From Pseudomonadota bacterium (GTDB taxonomy: Bacteria > Pseudomonadota > Gammaproteobacteria > Steroidobacterales > Steroidobacteraceae), in the NCBI GenBank assembly GCA_021847105.1, contig JAJZUT010000002.1:124001-188000 (forward strand): 64,000 nucleotides of DNA, read 5' to 3'. Each line of letters starts with the position of its first letter. Within the stretch, counting starts at the first letter, position 1. Position numbers and translations under genes: made by a program. Under the pieces are notes generated by a model. That model had not been told where the DNA came from and ran no database searches. It worked only from the letters and a program-made list of their open reading frames with translations. Below are positions 53,546-62,960 of the stretch, in pieces.

Positions 53546-54940
53546 ATGACGAGCCCACTGACTTTCGATTCCGAGCTGCTGCGCCGCTACGATCGGCCCG
53601 GCCCTCGCTACACGTCCTACCCGACCGCACCGCAGTTCACCTCCACGTTTGGCGCGGCGCAGCTGCGCGAACACATCAGCCGCAGCAATGCGGGCGGACA
53701 GGCGCTGTCGATTTACGCGCACATGCCGTTCTGCGTAAGCCCCTGCTTCTATTGCGGTTGCAATCGGGTCATCACGCGCGATGCGGCGCGTGGCGAGCAC
53801 TATCTTCAGCGGCTGCTGACGGAAATCGCCGCGCTCGCACCGATGTTTGACCGGCGGCGCGAGGTGCTGCAGGTGCATCTGGGGGGCGGCACACCCAATT
53901 TCTTCCGCCCGGCGCAGATCGGCGGACTGTTCGAAGCGCTGGCGCGGCAGTTTCAACTCAGCACGCGGCCCGAGCGGGATTTTTCGATCGAGCTCGACCC
54001 GCGTACCGTGAGCCCCGCGGACATCGCCGAACTCGGTGCCATCGGCTTCAATCGCGCCAGCCTCGGGGTGCAGGACTTCGATGCGCAGGTGCAGCGTGCG
54101 GTCAACCGCATTCAGACCGTAGAGGAAACACTCGCGGTCATCGAGGCGTGCCGCGCAAGCGGCTTCCGCTCGGTCAACGTGGATCTGATCTACGGCCTGC
54201 CTCTGCAGACTCCCGAGGGTTTTACACACACCCTGCGCACCGTGATCGGCGCCCGACCGGACCGGCTCGCCGTATACGGTTATGCGCATCTGCCCGAGCT
54301 GTTCAAGCCGCAGCGTCAACTCGATACGACCTTCCTGCCCCACCCGGAGACGCGCATCACGCTGCTGCGCCTCGCTATCGAGCAGCTGACCGCGGCCGGT
54401 TATCAATACATCGGCATGGATCACTTCGCGCTACCCGAGGATGACCTCGCACGCGCGCGTGCCGCCGGCGGACTGCAACGCAATTTCATGGGCTACACGA
54501 CGCATGCCAATTGCGATCTGCTCGGACTTGGCGTGAGCGCCATCAGTCACATCGGCGCGAGCTTCAGCCAGAATCACCGCGACTTGCCCGGCTGGGAGGC
54601 GGCCGTAGATGCCGGTGCGCTGCCGGTTTGGCGCGGGCTCGCGCTCGATGCCGACGACCTGGTGCGCGCCGATGTCATCCAGCGGCTCATGTGTCAGGGC
54701 GAGTTGGACATCCCGACGATCGAATCGCAGCACGGAATTCAGTTCAACCGCTATTTCGCCGAACCGCTCGAGGAGCTGCGCTCGCTCGCCGCCGACGATC
54801 TGGTCAAGATCGAGCCGACGAGGATTGAGGCAACCCCGCGTGGCCAGCTGCTGCTGCGGCTGATCGCCATGTGCTTCGATCGATACCTGCGCGCCGCGCG
54901 TGCCTCAGCCACCGCACCGCGCTATTCCAAGGTTGTGTGA
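53546..54940 (+). CDS. hemN: Oxygen-independent coproporphyrinogen III oxidase
   Basis: A 464-aa radical SAM enzyme that decarboxylates coproporphyrinogen III in anaerobic or microaerobic haem synthesis. The cluster motif is CVSPCFYCGCN (CxxxCxxCxC). It also has RYTSYPTAPQF near the N-terminus, HLGGGTPNF, and the C-terminal HemN domain. The length matches true HemN rather than the shorter HemW. It implies growth under low oxygen. Confidence 0.96.
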   Translation: MTSPLTFDSELLRRYDRPGPRYTSYPTAPQFTSTFGAAQLREHISRSNAGGQALSIYAHMPFCVSPCFYCGCNRVITRDAARGEHYLQRLLTEIAALAPMFDRRREVLQVHLGGGTPNFFRPAQIGGLFEALARQFQLSTRPERDFSIELDPRTVSPADIAELGAIGFNRASLGVQDFDAQVQRAVNRIQTVEETLAVIEACRASGFRSVNVDLIYGLPLQTPEGFTHTLRTVIGARPDRLAVYGYAHLPELFKPQRQLDTTFLPHPETRITLLRLAIEQLTAAGYQYIGMDHFALPEDDLARARAAGGLQRNFMGYTTHANCDLLGLGVSAISHIGASFSQNHRDLPGWEAAVDAGALPVWRGLALDADDLVRADVIQRLMCQGELDIPTIESQHGIQFNRYFAEPLEELRSLAADDLVKIEPTRIEATPRGQLLLRLIAMCFDRYLRAARASATAPRYSKVV

Positions 54941-54991
54941 TACGGCGCCGCCGCGCCGAGATGCCGCGCCGACATCCCCTCGAGGAGCTGA

Positions 54992-55019
54992 TTGACAGCG
55001 CTGGCAATTCCACTATCGT
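54992..55019 (+). promoter_or_regulatory. LacI-gene promoter with overlapping operator
   Basis: TTGACA (54992-54997) and TATCGT (55014-55019) are spaced by 16 bases. The operator TGACAGCGCTGGCA (54993-55006) overlaps the -35, so a bound repressor would block polymerase. This is a 13/14 match to the perfect palindrome at 58794-58807, and the match continues into AATTCC. Autoregulation is inferred. The expected initiation point falls on the ATG at 55023, so the mRNA may be leaderless. Confidence 0.75.
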
Positions 55020-55022
55020 ACG

Positions 55023-56081
55023 ATGATGCATAGACCATCCGCTCCGGTTCGCGAGTCAGCGACGATCGAGATGGTGGCCGACCGAGCCGGCGTCTCACCG
55101 AAGACCGTCTCGCGCGTCATCAACAACGAACGCGGGGTCCGTGCGGAAACTCACGCGCGCGTCATGGCGGCGATCGAGCAGCTCGACTACCACCCGAACC
55201 TCGCCGCCCGTGGCCTTGCCGGTGCCCGCTCGTTCCTGATCGGCCTGTTTTACGACAAGCCGGGCGATTATGTGAGTGAGTTCCAGACTGGCGCGGTGCA
55301 ACGCTGCCGCGAGTCGAACCTGCACCTGATGGTCGAACCGCTCGAGGCCGGCAGCCCCGATCTCGGCCGGGCCGTGAGCACCCTCATCGGCCAGCTGCGC
55401 CTGGAAGGGGTCATCCTGCTGCCGCCGCTCAGCGACCTGCCCGTCGTACACACGACACTCGCCACGGCGGGCATCCCTGCGGTGCACATCGCACCGATGC
55501 ATCAGCCAGCGGATGCGCCTTCGGTCGACACCGACGACCGTACAGCCGCCCGGCAGCTCACCGCTGAGCTGATCCGATGCGGTCATCGACGCATAGCGTT
55601 CATGCTTGGGCGCGCCGGACATCGTGCCACCGAACAGCGCTACCTCGGTTTCGCCGACGCGATGCAAGCATCGGGCCTCAGCATCGATGCGCAGCTCGTA
55701 CAGACCGGCAACTTCGAGTTCACCGACGGCCTGGAGTGCGCGCGGCGGATGCTGCTCAGCCCACAACGACCGAGCGCCATTTTCGCCAGCAACGACGACA
55801 TGGCGGCGGCCGCCGTCTGCGTCGCGCGGCAGATGCAGCTTGCGCTGCCCGATGCGCTGTCGATCGTGGGATTTGACGATGCGCCCGTCGCGACCATGAT
55901 CTGGCCGCAGCTGAGTACCGTCCGCCAGCCGGTGCGCGCCATGGGGCGCCTTGCGGCCGACCTGATCATCCAGCACGAGCCGCATCGACGCGGCTGGCCG
56001 CAGCCGATGCCGCGGCCGCACCTCGAATTGGAGCTGATTCTGCGCGGCTCGATCGCATCGGTGCGCGCCCACAACGCCTGA
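55023..56081 (+). CDS. LacI-family transcriptional regulator
   Basis: A 352-aa repressor. Its N-terminal HTH has MVADRAGVSPKTVSRVINN and the minor-groove hinge LAARGLAGARS. A periplasmic-binding-protein-like effector domain follows (LIGLFYDKPGDYVSEF; RRIAFMLGR; AIFASNDDMAAA). The ligand is probably a sugar. Operators at its own promoter and at the GH3 gene point to control of beta-glucoside use. ATG codons at 55023 and 55026 are both possible starts. It converges with the GH3 gene (78-base gap). Confidence 0.95.
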   Translation: MMHRPSAPVRESATIEMVADRAGVSPKTVSRVINNERGVRAETHARVMAAIEQLDYHPNLAARGLAGARSFLIGLFYDKPGDYVSEFQTGAVQRCRESNLHLMVEPLEAGSPDLGRAVSTLIGQLRLEGVILLPPLSDLPVVHTTLATAGIPAVHIAPMHQPADAPSVDTDDRTAARQLTAELIRCGHRRIAFMLGRAGHRATEQRYLGFADAMQASGLSIDAQLVQTGNFEFTDGLECARRMLLSPQRPSAIFASNDDMAAAAVCVARQMQLALPDALSIVGFDDAPVATMIWPQLSTVRQPVRAMGRLAADLIIQHEPHRRGWPQPMPRPHLELELILRGSIASVRAHNA

Positions 56082-56159
56082 GGGTCCGTCGGGGATACGC
56101 CGAGCGCACCGCCACGATACCAGGGCCGCGAACGGTCGATCGGGCCGGAAATCCGCCGC

Positions 56160-58739
56160 TCAGGGCGGGCAGGCAATCGCGCCGGTGGTATCGGAATCGA
56201 TGCGGATGTCGGCGACGGCGAGTGTCAGCCGGCCGGCGGTGTCGACCTGGAACGGCGTGAGAATGTGCGACATGTTGGCTCCCGCCTGGGCAAAACACGC
56301 AAGTGGAATGCGCAGTTGTAGCCAGCGGCCGCGGCCACCACGACGCAACACACGGGTGATCGACAACGCACCGGCGCACCCCGGTCCGCACCCCATTCGC
56401 AGAGTGACTCGTGCCGACGGTCCCTGCTCGAGACGATAGTGCAACCCGAGCACCATTTGGCCGTTGGTCTGGCGCACGAGGTTGATGGCCGTGCCGCCGG
56501 TGAGCGCGACGCGCGCCGCACCCCCACCCGACCAGATGATCTCGCGAGCATCTTCCTGCCGGCGCCAATCGAGCGCACGCAGCGTTAACCGTCCGCCAAA
56601 AGAGCGCCCGAGGCCGTGCGGCACGGGTCTCATGGCGCTGCGTCGCGCCGGTTCATGGCCGACGTTCGCCGGCTCGCTCACAGCCCAATGCCAACCCGCG
56701 CCACTGTGGCCCTCGGCAAAGAACTCGCGCGCACTCACCGCCGACCCACGCGGCAGATCACTATCGGTTGCAAGTTGAGGCAGTGTGCCGTCGGAGGCAT
56801 CACGCAGCCCGTAGCCAACCGGGAACAGCGCAGGACCCGGAGTATCCAGACCGTACTGCTGCGGCGTACGCGGCCAGGCGAACGGCAAGGTGCCGTGGAA
56901 GTCGAAGCGAATGCGGCCGTCGGGTCTGCGAAACAGTACCTGTGCGATGCCGCCTCCGGCAGAGCCCGGCAGCCAGGCCGCAACAAATGCCGAAGACGCA
57001 TTGAGCTCGGGGTTCACCCACAGCGGGCGGCCGGAGAGAAATATCGAGACCACCGGTATGCGCGCGGCGCGCAAGCGTCGCAACAGACGCAAGTCGGACT
57101 CCGCGGCGTGCCCGGTGAAGGCGAGGTTGTGCACGTCACCCTCGAATTCCGCGTAAGGATGCTCGCCGTAGACCACGATCGCCACGTCCGGCCGATGCAC
57201 ATAGCGACCATCGACACTCAGCGTGGCGGTACCGCCCGCGGCGCGCACGGTAGCCTGGATGCCCTGCCAGATCGACTCGCCGTGCGGGAAGTCCGCATTG
57301 GTCGTGCCCGAGCCCTGCCAGGTGAGCGTCCAGCCGCCGCACTGCATCGGAATGTTGTTGGCGCCATCACCGGCCACCAGCACGCGCTCGTGGGGCGCGA
57401 GCGGCAAGAGTTGGCGCGCGTTCTTCAACAACACGAGCGACTCGCGCACCGCCCGGCGCGCGAGCGCCCGATGTGCGCCATCCCCGAGCAGCGCGAAATC
57501 CCCGGCCAATGGCCGGCGTACAGGCGGTCCTTCGTGGAACAGTCCGGCGCGCAGCTTCACCCGTAACACACGGCGCACCGCATCATCGAGGCGGGACAGT
57601 GGAATCTGCCCCGCCCGCACCTGGGCGAGCGTATTGCGGAACAGCACCTTCCAGCCATCGGGAGCCATGAACACATCAAGCCCGGCATTGATCGCCCGCG
57701 CGCAGCTGACGTCGGTGCAGCCCGGCACCTGGCCCTGCGCGTTCCAGTCGCCAATCACAAAGCCGTCGAAGTGCCACCGTCCCTTCAGCACGCCGGTGAG
57801 CAACCCGTGGTTGGCCAGCATCTTCTCGCCCTGCCAACTCGAGAAGCTCGCCATGATGACCTGCGCGCCGGCGCGGATCGCCGCTTCGTAGCCCGCCGCG
57901 TCACGCTCGCGCAGGAGCCGCTCGCTTTCCCGGTTATCGCCCTGATCCACCCCTTCGGTGCCGCCGTCACCGATGAAGTGTTTAGGTGTCGCCAGCACGT
58001 GCCGGCCATCGAGAAACTGCAGACTGTTTGGCGCGCCCTGCAACCCCAGGACCATCGCCCGTGTCAGCACGGCGACCCGCCGCGGATCCTGGGAGTAGCT
58101 CTCGTAAGTGCGTCCCCAACGCTCGTCACTCACCACCGCAACAGTAGGCCCGAAGGTCCAATCGAGTCCCACGGCGCGCACTTCTTCAGCCGTCGCGCGA
58201 CCGATGCGGCGCACCAGCCCTGGATCGTCTGCCGCACCGAGCCCGATGTTCTGCGGAAATATCGTCGCCCCATAGATGTCGTTCGCGCCGTGCACGGCAT
58301 CCATGCCCCACATCACCGGGATGGGCCTGCGTACGCCACGTGTCAGGAGCGAATTCCGATAGAACCGGTTCGCCAGCGCCAGCCACGCCTGCGGCGGCGC
58401 AGTGATCCGACCGCCGGGCTTGGAATTGCCGCCATTGAGGATGCTGCCGAGCGGCCAGCGGCGCAGATCACGGGGACGAATGCTGCTGATATCCGCCTGG
58501 ATCAGCTGCCCCACTTTTTGTCGCAGCGTCATCTGTCCCAGAAGCCGGTTCACGTGCCGCTCGAGCGCGGCGCTGGCTCTCTCTGCGGGCCACAGCGTCG
58601 GCCAACGCTTCGGGTGTACGTGTGCCTGAGCGGCACCCGTGGGGGCGCAAACGGCAAGGAGTCCCATCAGACTCCCCACCAGCAGCGCGGCGCGCTTCGC
58701 ACTCGCCACGCCGCCCACCACTGTTCTGCCTCGTCTCAT
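56160..58739 (-). CDS. Exported GH3 beta-glucosidase / exo-beta-glucanase
   Basis: An 859-aa exported enzyme. The signal peptide (about 1-39) ends PTGAAQA. The GH3 N-terminal (alpha/beta)8 domain has VMWGMDAVHG and the nucleophile Asp in FVIGDWNAQG. The C-terminal GH3 domain has VLVAGDGANN and GEHPYAEFEGDV (acid/base Glu region). An extra C-terminal beta-sandwich (about 660-859) is like that of ExoP-type glucan 1,4/1,3-beta-glucosidases. The ATG at 58739 gives the signal peptide; the open frame upstream (to 58808) covers the operator and is rejected. Predicted control by the LacI regulator. Confidence 0.94.
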   Translation of the reverse strand: MRRGRTVVGGVASAKRAALLVGSLMGLLAVCAPTGAAQAHVHPKRWPTLWPAERASAALERHVNRLLGQMTLRQKVGQLIQADISSIRPRDLRRWPLGSILNGGNSKPGGRITAPPQAWLALANRFYRNSLLTRGVRRPIPVMWGMDAVHGANDIYGATIFPQNIGLGAADDPGLVRRIGRATAEEVRAVGLDWTFGPTVAVVSDERWGRTYESYSQDPRRVAVLTRAMVLGLQGAPNSLQFLDGRHVLATPKHFIGDGGTEGVDQGDNRESERLLRERDAAGYEAAIRAGAQVIMASFSSWQGEKMLANHGLLTGVLKGRWHFDGFVIGDWNAQGQVPGCTDVSCARAINAGLDVFMAPDGWKVLFRNTLAQVRAGQIPLSRLDDAVRRVLRVKLRAGLFHEGPPVRRPLAGDFALLGDGAHRALARRAVRESLVLLKNARQLLPLAPHERVLVAGDGANNIPMQCGGWTLTWQGSGTTNADFPHGESIWQGIQATVRAAGGTATLSVDGRYVHRPDVAIVVYGEHPYAEFEGDVHNLAFTGHAAESDLRLLRRLRAARIPVVSIFLSGRPLWVNPELNASSAFVAAWLPGSAGGGIAQVLFRRPDGRIRFDFHGTLPFAWPRTPQQYGLDTPGPALFPVGYGLRDASDGTLPQLATDSDLPRGSAVSAREFFAEGHSGAGWHWAVSEPANVGHEPARRSAMRPVPHGLGRSFGGRLTLRALDWRRQEDAREIIWSGGGAARVALTGGTAINLVRQTNGQMVLGLHYRLEQGPSARVTLRMGCGPGCAGALSITRVLRRGGRGRWLQLRIPLACFAQAGANMSHILTPFQVDTAGRLTLAVADIRIDSDTTGAIACPP

Positions 58740-58780
58740 GCTAGCCCCGACTTGCGACCGCCTGCGGTTTTTGGAGGGCC

Positions 58781-58808
58781 AGCTTACACGGCATGACAGC
58801 GCTGTCAA
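58781..58808 (-). promoter_or_regulatory. GH3 promoter with palindromic LacI operator
   Basis: On the minus strand TTGACA (58808-58803) and TAAGCT (58786-58781) are spaced by 16 bases. The perfect 14-bp palindrome TGACAGCGCTGTCA (58794-58807) covers the -35 and spacer. The central CG and the TGACA half-sites fit LacI-family operators. The geometry repeats that of the LacI-gene promoter. The leader to the ATG at 58739 is about 35 bases. Confidence 0.82.
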
Positions 58809-58844
58809 TTCCGGCGCAATCCAAGGCCCTCCGCCGGGACGCCT

Positions 58845-60278
58845 CTATAAGCGGATATGCTGCCAGGCGCGCGAGCGCCAGCGGAGAAAGAGCGAGCTGC
58901 CCAGCAGCATCACATAGAGGATGACCGCGCTCCAACCGCCGCGGGCACCCCAGCCGAACTGGGGCAGAAAGTGAACCCATCCCTGACCTGGGGCGAACGT
59001 GAAAGCGTGTGCCAGCGGCAGGAAGACCAGCCAGCACACCGGGAGGACCAGCACCACCGGCACTCGCACGTCCCCCGCCCCGCGCAAGCACAGGCTGCTG
59101 CCGAGATTCAGACCATCGAAAAACTGGTACGCCGCGGCGAGCCACAGCAGCCGCGCCCCCAGACGCACCGCCGCCATCGCATGCCGATCGTGCACCGCGG
59201 CAAACAGCGGCAGCAGCCAGGGTCCGGACACGGCAAGAACCAATCCAATTCCCCCCATCACCAGTGCGGCGAGCAGGATTACCCGTGTACCCAGCCGCAA
59301 CGCCCAGTCCCGGTCGCCCGCGCCGATTGACTGTCCGACCAACGTCGCCGCCGCCGTGGCGATGCCGATGCCTGGCATGTAGGCAATCGAAGTGAGCACC
59401 GTAACCATTTGAGTGGCCGCACCGGCTACTGTGCCGTAGCGCACCTGCATCATCTGAAACACCGAGAATCCGAGCACATCGGCCGCGGGCATCAGACCCA
59501 TGGGAAATCCGAGCCGCAGCTGCCGACGCACGTTGCGCCACAGCGGCCGCCAGGTCAGATGAGAGTTGAAGGCAACGCGGATCGGCGCCCGCAGAAACAG
59601 CGCAAATCCGAGCAGGAAGCCCACGGCCTGCGCAACGTTGCTGGCCCACGCTGAACCGGCAACGCCCCAGCCGAAATGAAAGATGAACAGCTCGTTGAAC
59701 AGCCCATTGGCAATCGCAGCTGCCGCAGCCACCATGAAGCTGACGCGCGTGCGGCCGATGCCATTGAAGAACCCCATCATCGCCCAGGCCGCCACCGCGA
59801 ACGAGGCGCCCCCGATGCGCGGCAGCCAGAACTGCTCGGCCAGATGCGCAATCTGTGGGGTGAACCCGAATGGCACCAGAATCCAGTGTCCCGCCAGGCC
59901 GACCAGGATGCACGCTGGAGCGATCCAGAGCGTCAGCCACAACGCGGTCCATGCAGCCTGCGCCGCGCGTCGGAACCTGCGCGCCCCGTGAGCATGCGAC
60001 GCGAGCGTCTGCACCGCCATGCTGCTACCGCCTAGCAGGAACAGCACGCCGAGGATCAGCCACTGTACCGCCCCGACCGCCGCAAGCGCCGCGGTGGAGA
60101 TGTGCCCGATGAACCACATATCGGTGAGATTGAGCACCACTTGCACCGCGCTGTTGGCCATCAGCGGCAGCGCAAGAGCCCACACCGCGCGCAGGTCGAT
60201 ATGCACATGCCCGGCGGCATCGCAGCGCTGCGCCGGCAGGCGTCGTGGGTCTCGGGCAAGGGCGGGGACGATGTCCAT
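58845..60278 (-). CDS. MATE family efflux transporter
   Basis: A 477-aa inner-membrane protein with 12 hydrophobic segments. It has MATE signatures in the first half (ALPLMANSAVQVVLNLTDMWFIG) and the second (LRLGFPMGLMPAADVLGFS). It would export cationic or organic compounds using Na+ or H+. The ATG at 60278 is chosen because translation further upstream gives non-family sequence. It is upstream of the GH3 gene on the same strand but separated by the GH3 promoter. Confidence 0.93.
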   Translation of the reverse strand: MDIVPALARDPRRLPAQRCDAAGHVHIDLRAVWALALPLMANSAVQVVLNLTDMWFIGHISTAALAAVGAVQWLILGVLFLLGGSSMAVQTLASHAHGARRFRRAAQAAWTALWLTLWIAPACILVGLAGHWILVPFGFTPQIAHLAEQFWLPRIGGASFAVAAWAMMGFFNGIGRTRVSFMVAAAAAIANGLFNELFIFHFGWGVAGSAWASNVAQAVGFLLGFALFLRAPIRVAFNSHLTWRPLWRNVRRQLRLGFPMGLMPAADVLGFSVFQMMQVRYGTVAGAATQMVTVLTSIAYMPGIGIATAAATLVGQSIGAGDRDWALRLGTRVILLAALVMGGIGLVLAVSGPWLLPLFAAVHDRHAMAAVRLGARLLWLAAAYQFFDGLNLGSSLCLRGAGDVRVPVVLVLPVCWLVFLPLAHAFTFAPGQGWVHFLPQFGWGARGGWSAVILYVMLLGSSLFLRWRSRAWQHIRL

Positions 60279-60360
60279 GCGAGCGCTCTGGGAAGGCGGC
60301 CGCGCATTTTGGCACACCCAATCTTTACGTAGCGGCGGACTCGGTGCACCGTAGCGACCC

Positions 60361-61395
60361 ATGGCTGCTCGTCAAAAGAAGGCCGCGTCGCGGAGGACTC
60401 CCGCGCGACGCGCCAAGCGTTCCGGCACCGCGCGCACGCGCGGCACACTCGCCCCCGGGGTCGGCAAGCGCGGTCTCGCGGCGGCTGAAACCGCCCTGAC
60501 CTTGGAGAGTCCTGAGGCGGCAGCGCTGGTCGCCGAGGTACGCACCACCGGCGGCGTACCCCTCGGCGCTTACCGCGAGCCCCTGAACGGCCATCCCCTG
60601 CTGCTCGCCACCGTACCGCTCAGTGCGCTGCAACCCACTCCCTTTCAGCGCGACCTTTCCCCGACGCACACCCAGCGTCTGGCGCGCCGAATCGCCGAGG
60701 CTGGCGCCTTCCTCGATCCGCTGATTGTCGTGCGCGGGGCACCCGGCAGGCTGTGGACGCCGAACGGCCGGCACCGGCTGGCGGCGGCCAAGCTGCTCGG
60801 CCTGCGTCAGGTCACGGTGCTGATCTGTCCCGACCCCGCCCTCGCCTACCGCATCCTCGCGCTGAATACGGAGAAGGCGCACAACCTGCGCGATCGCAGC
60901 CTGGAGGTGATCCGCATGGCGCGCAGCCTGGCGAGCGAGCAGACACGCGGCAGCGAGCAGAGCTGGGCCGAGCAGTTCGAGTCGCCTGAGTTGCTCACGC
61001 TCGGCCTACTGTATGAGTCTTCCGGCCGATTCGCCGGCGGCGCCTACAGCGCCTTCCTGCGCAAGGTCGATCGCTTCAGCGACCGTCCGCTCGCGCAGAG
61101 CCTGCGCACGCGGCAGGATTATGCCGCCCGACTGCTCAGCATCGACACCGAGGTCAAACGCATCGTGACCGGTCTGCAAGCCCGCGGCTTCCGGTCTGCG
61201 TACCTGCGCAACTACGTCGTCGCACGCATCAACCCGGTGCGGTGGCTGAAGCCGGGCAAAGCGGACTCCGCACCGATGATGCCCATGGGCCAGGCGTTAA
61301 CCCGCATGGCCGCCGCAGCACGCGCCTTCAAGCTCGAATCGGTTTCACACCGGGACCTCGCCTGGATCGCCGTGGGCGCGGGCACCGAGGAATAA
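60361..61395 (+). CDS. ParB N-terminal (ParB/Srx) domain protein
   Basis: A 344-aa protein with a very basic N-terminal tail (Lys/Arg/Ala-rich, about 1-35). A ParB/sulfiredoxin-type domain follows (about 80-185): VPLSALQPTPFQRDL, the box II-like GRHRLAAAKLLG, and EKAHNLRDRSLEVI. A helical C-terminal half ends the protein. No parA, gid or rsm neighbours are present, so it is not the chromosomal partition locus. Some such proteins bind nucleotides or nick DNA. The role is unknown. It is divergent from the MATE gene. Confidence 0.8.
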   Translation: MAARQKKAASRRTPARRAKRSGTARTRGTLAPGVGKRGLAAAETALTLESPEAAALVAEVRTTGGVPLGAYREPLNGHPLLLATVPLSALQPTPFQRDLSPTHTQRLARRIAEAGAFLDPLIVVRGAPGRLWTPNGRHRLAAAKLLGLRQVTVLICPDPALAYRILALNTEKAHNLRDRSLEVIRMARSLASEQTRGSEQSWAEQFESPELLTLGLLYESSGRFAGGAYSAFLRKVDRFSDRPLAQSLRTRQDYAARLLSIDTEVKRIVTGLQARGFRSAYLRNYVVARINPVRWLKPGKADSAPMMPMGQALTRMAAAARAFKLESVSHRDLAWIAVGAGTEE

Positions 61396-61406
61396 TCCCA
61401 CCGCCG

Positions 61407-62960
61407 TTACGGGAGGTGGATCGCCCGCGCGAGCCACTGCGCGGCCTGGCGCGCGGAACGCTTCGCGTGCGGCCGGTCCACCAGGTAATTCGCCCGTCGC
61501 ATCAAGCCGACCGGAATGGCACCGATCAGCGGCGCGAGCGCCGCACGCAACACCGGGTCCTGTGCGCGACGCGGAGCAAGGAGAATGACTGCGTCGTACG
61601 GCGGAATCACATGCAGCGGGTCCTTGAGTACCACCAAGTGATCGGCCGCAATGCGCCCGTCACTGGAGAATGCCGCGATGACATCGACTTCGCGGCTCAT
61701 CAGCGCGCTGTACATGAACGTCGGCTCGAACTGGCGCAACGTGCGAAAGTGCAGCCCATAGCGGTGCCTGAGATCTCGCCAGGTCGGCCGCGCGAAGAAC
61801 TCCAGATCGGCGCCGAGCCGCAGGCGCGGCGCAACACGGGCCAGATCCGCGATAGTGCGAACGCCGAGCGCCTTGGCTTCGCCGGGACGCATCGCCAGCA
61901 CATATGCATTTTCGTAGCCAAGCGCCCCTAACAGCGTTACGCCGTAACGCTCGCGCAGCGTTCTGGTCAGCTCACGCAGCATTACGGCGCGCGACGGGGT
62001 ACTGTTGCGGTGCAGTACGTCGTTCCACAAGGTACCGCTGTAATCGACGTACACATCAAGCTCGTTGGCGGCGAGCGCCTGAAAGGCGAGACTCGAGCCG
62101 AGGCCGGTGCGCTCGGTCACCGGGTGACCCGCAGCCCGAATGCGTTGCGCAATGAGCGAGGCAAGGATGTATTGCTCGGAGAAGTTCTTCGCCCCAACGA
62201 CGTACCCGCCGCGCTGAACGGCGCGCAGCGGCACGGCCGCCGCCGTCGCGACTCCCGCGAGCAGTACGCACACCCCGAGCCACGCGAGCACCGGTCTCCG
62301 TCGCGCCAATCCAAGTTCGATCAGCGCGAGCAGCTGATCGGTCACCAGCGCCAGCGCCACCGCCACGCCGCAACCGAACACCACCCAGATCCAATCCTCC
62401 ATCTGCAGACCAGTGAAAATGTAGTTACCGAGGCTGGTCTGCCCCACCGGCGTCGCCAGGGTTGCCGTGCCGATCACCCATACGGCCGAGGTGCGCACGC
62501 CCGCCATCAACATCGGCGCAGCAAGCGGCAGCTCCACGCGCAGCAGTCGCTGGCGGCTGGTCATGCCCACGCCCCGTGCCGCCTGCATGATCGCCGGATC
62601 CAGGTTGAGGATGGCCGTGATGCCGTTGCGCAGAATCGGCAGGATCGAATAGAGCGTCAACGCCAGGAGCGACGGTAGGAATCCGAGCGCCGCAAAGCGC
62701 CAGCCAAACAGCCGCTGGGTGAGCGCGGACAGACCGAGCAACAGCGGATAAAACAGCGCGAGCAGCGCGATGCTCGGCACCGTCTGAATGAGGCTCGCAG
62801 CGGCGAGCACCGGCCAGCGCACGCGCGCGCTGTGACGCGCCGCGATCAGCAGCGGCAAGCTGACTGCGATCCCGAGCGCGAGCGCCGCTGCGCTGAGCAG
62901 TACGTGCTGGCTCAGGTACTGCGGCAGCATCCGCAGTGCCGAGTGCAGCCGCGAATTCAC
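61407..62960 (-). CDS. Osmoprotectant ABC transporter: permease fused to substrate-binding protein
   Basis: A 517-aa fusion. Residues about 1-210 are an OpuB/ProW-type permease with six helices and the EAA-like loop (MQAARGVGMTSRQRLLRVEL). Residues about 235-517 are an OpuAC-type glycine betaine/choline-binding domain (VVGAKNFSEQYILASL; DVYVDYSGTLWNDVL; ENAYVLAMR). Single-chain permease/SBP proteins occur in the OpuB-related group. The GTG start at 62960 overlaps the ATPase stop (GTGA). The ligand is probably a quaternary amine, but related EgtU-type binding domains take ergothioneine. Confidence 0.92.
   Translation of the reverse strand: MNSRLHSALRMLPQYLSQHVLLSAAALALGIAVSLPLLIAARHSARVRWPVLAAASLIQTVPSIALLALFYPLLLGLSALTQRLFGWRFAALGFLPSLLALTLYSILPILRNGITAILNLDPAIMQAARGVGMTSRQRLLRVELPLAAPMLMAGVRTSAVWVIGTATLATPVGQTSLGNYIFTGLQMEDWIWVVFGCGVAVALALVTDQLLALIELGLARRRPVLAWLGVCVLLAGVATAAAVPLRAVQRGGYVVGAKNFSEQYILASLIAQRIRAAGHPVTERTGLGSSLAFQALAANELDVYVDYSGTLWNDVLHRNSTPSRAVMLRELTRTLRERYGVTLLGALGYENAYVLAMRPGEAKALGVRTIADLARVAPRLRLGADLEFFARPTWRDLRHRYGLHFRTLRQFEPTFMYSALMSREVDVIAAFSSDGRIAADHLVVLKDPLHVIPPYDAVILLAPRRAQDPVLRAALAPLIGAIPVGLMRRANYLVDRPHAKRSARQAAQWLARAIHLP

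Noticed and set aside
60361..61395. ParB-domain gene as a marker of the replication origin or a plasmid partition system
   Set aside because: No parA partner, parS-like palindromes or origin genes are nearby, and the protein lacks an obvious ParB HTH arrangement.
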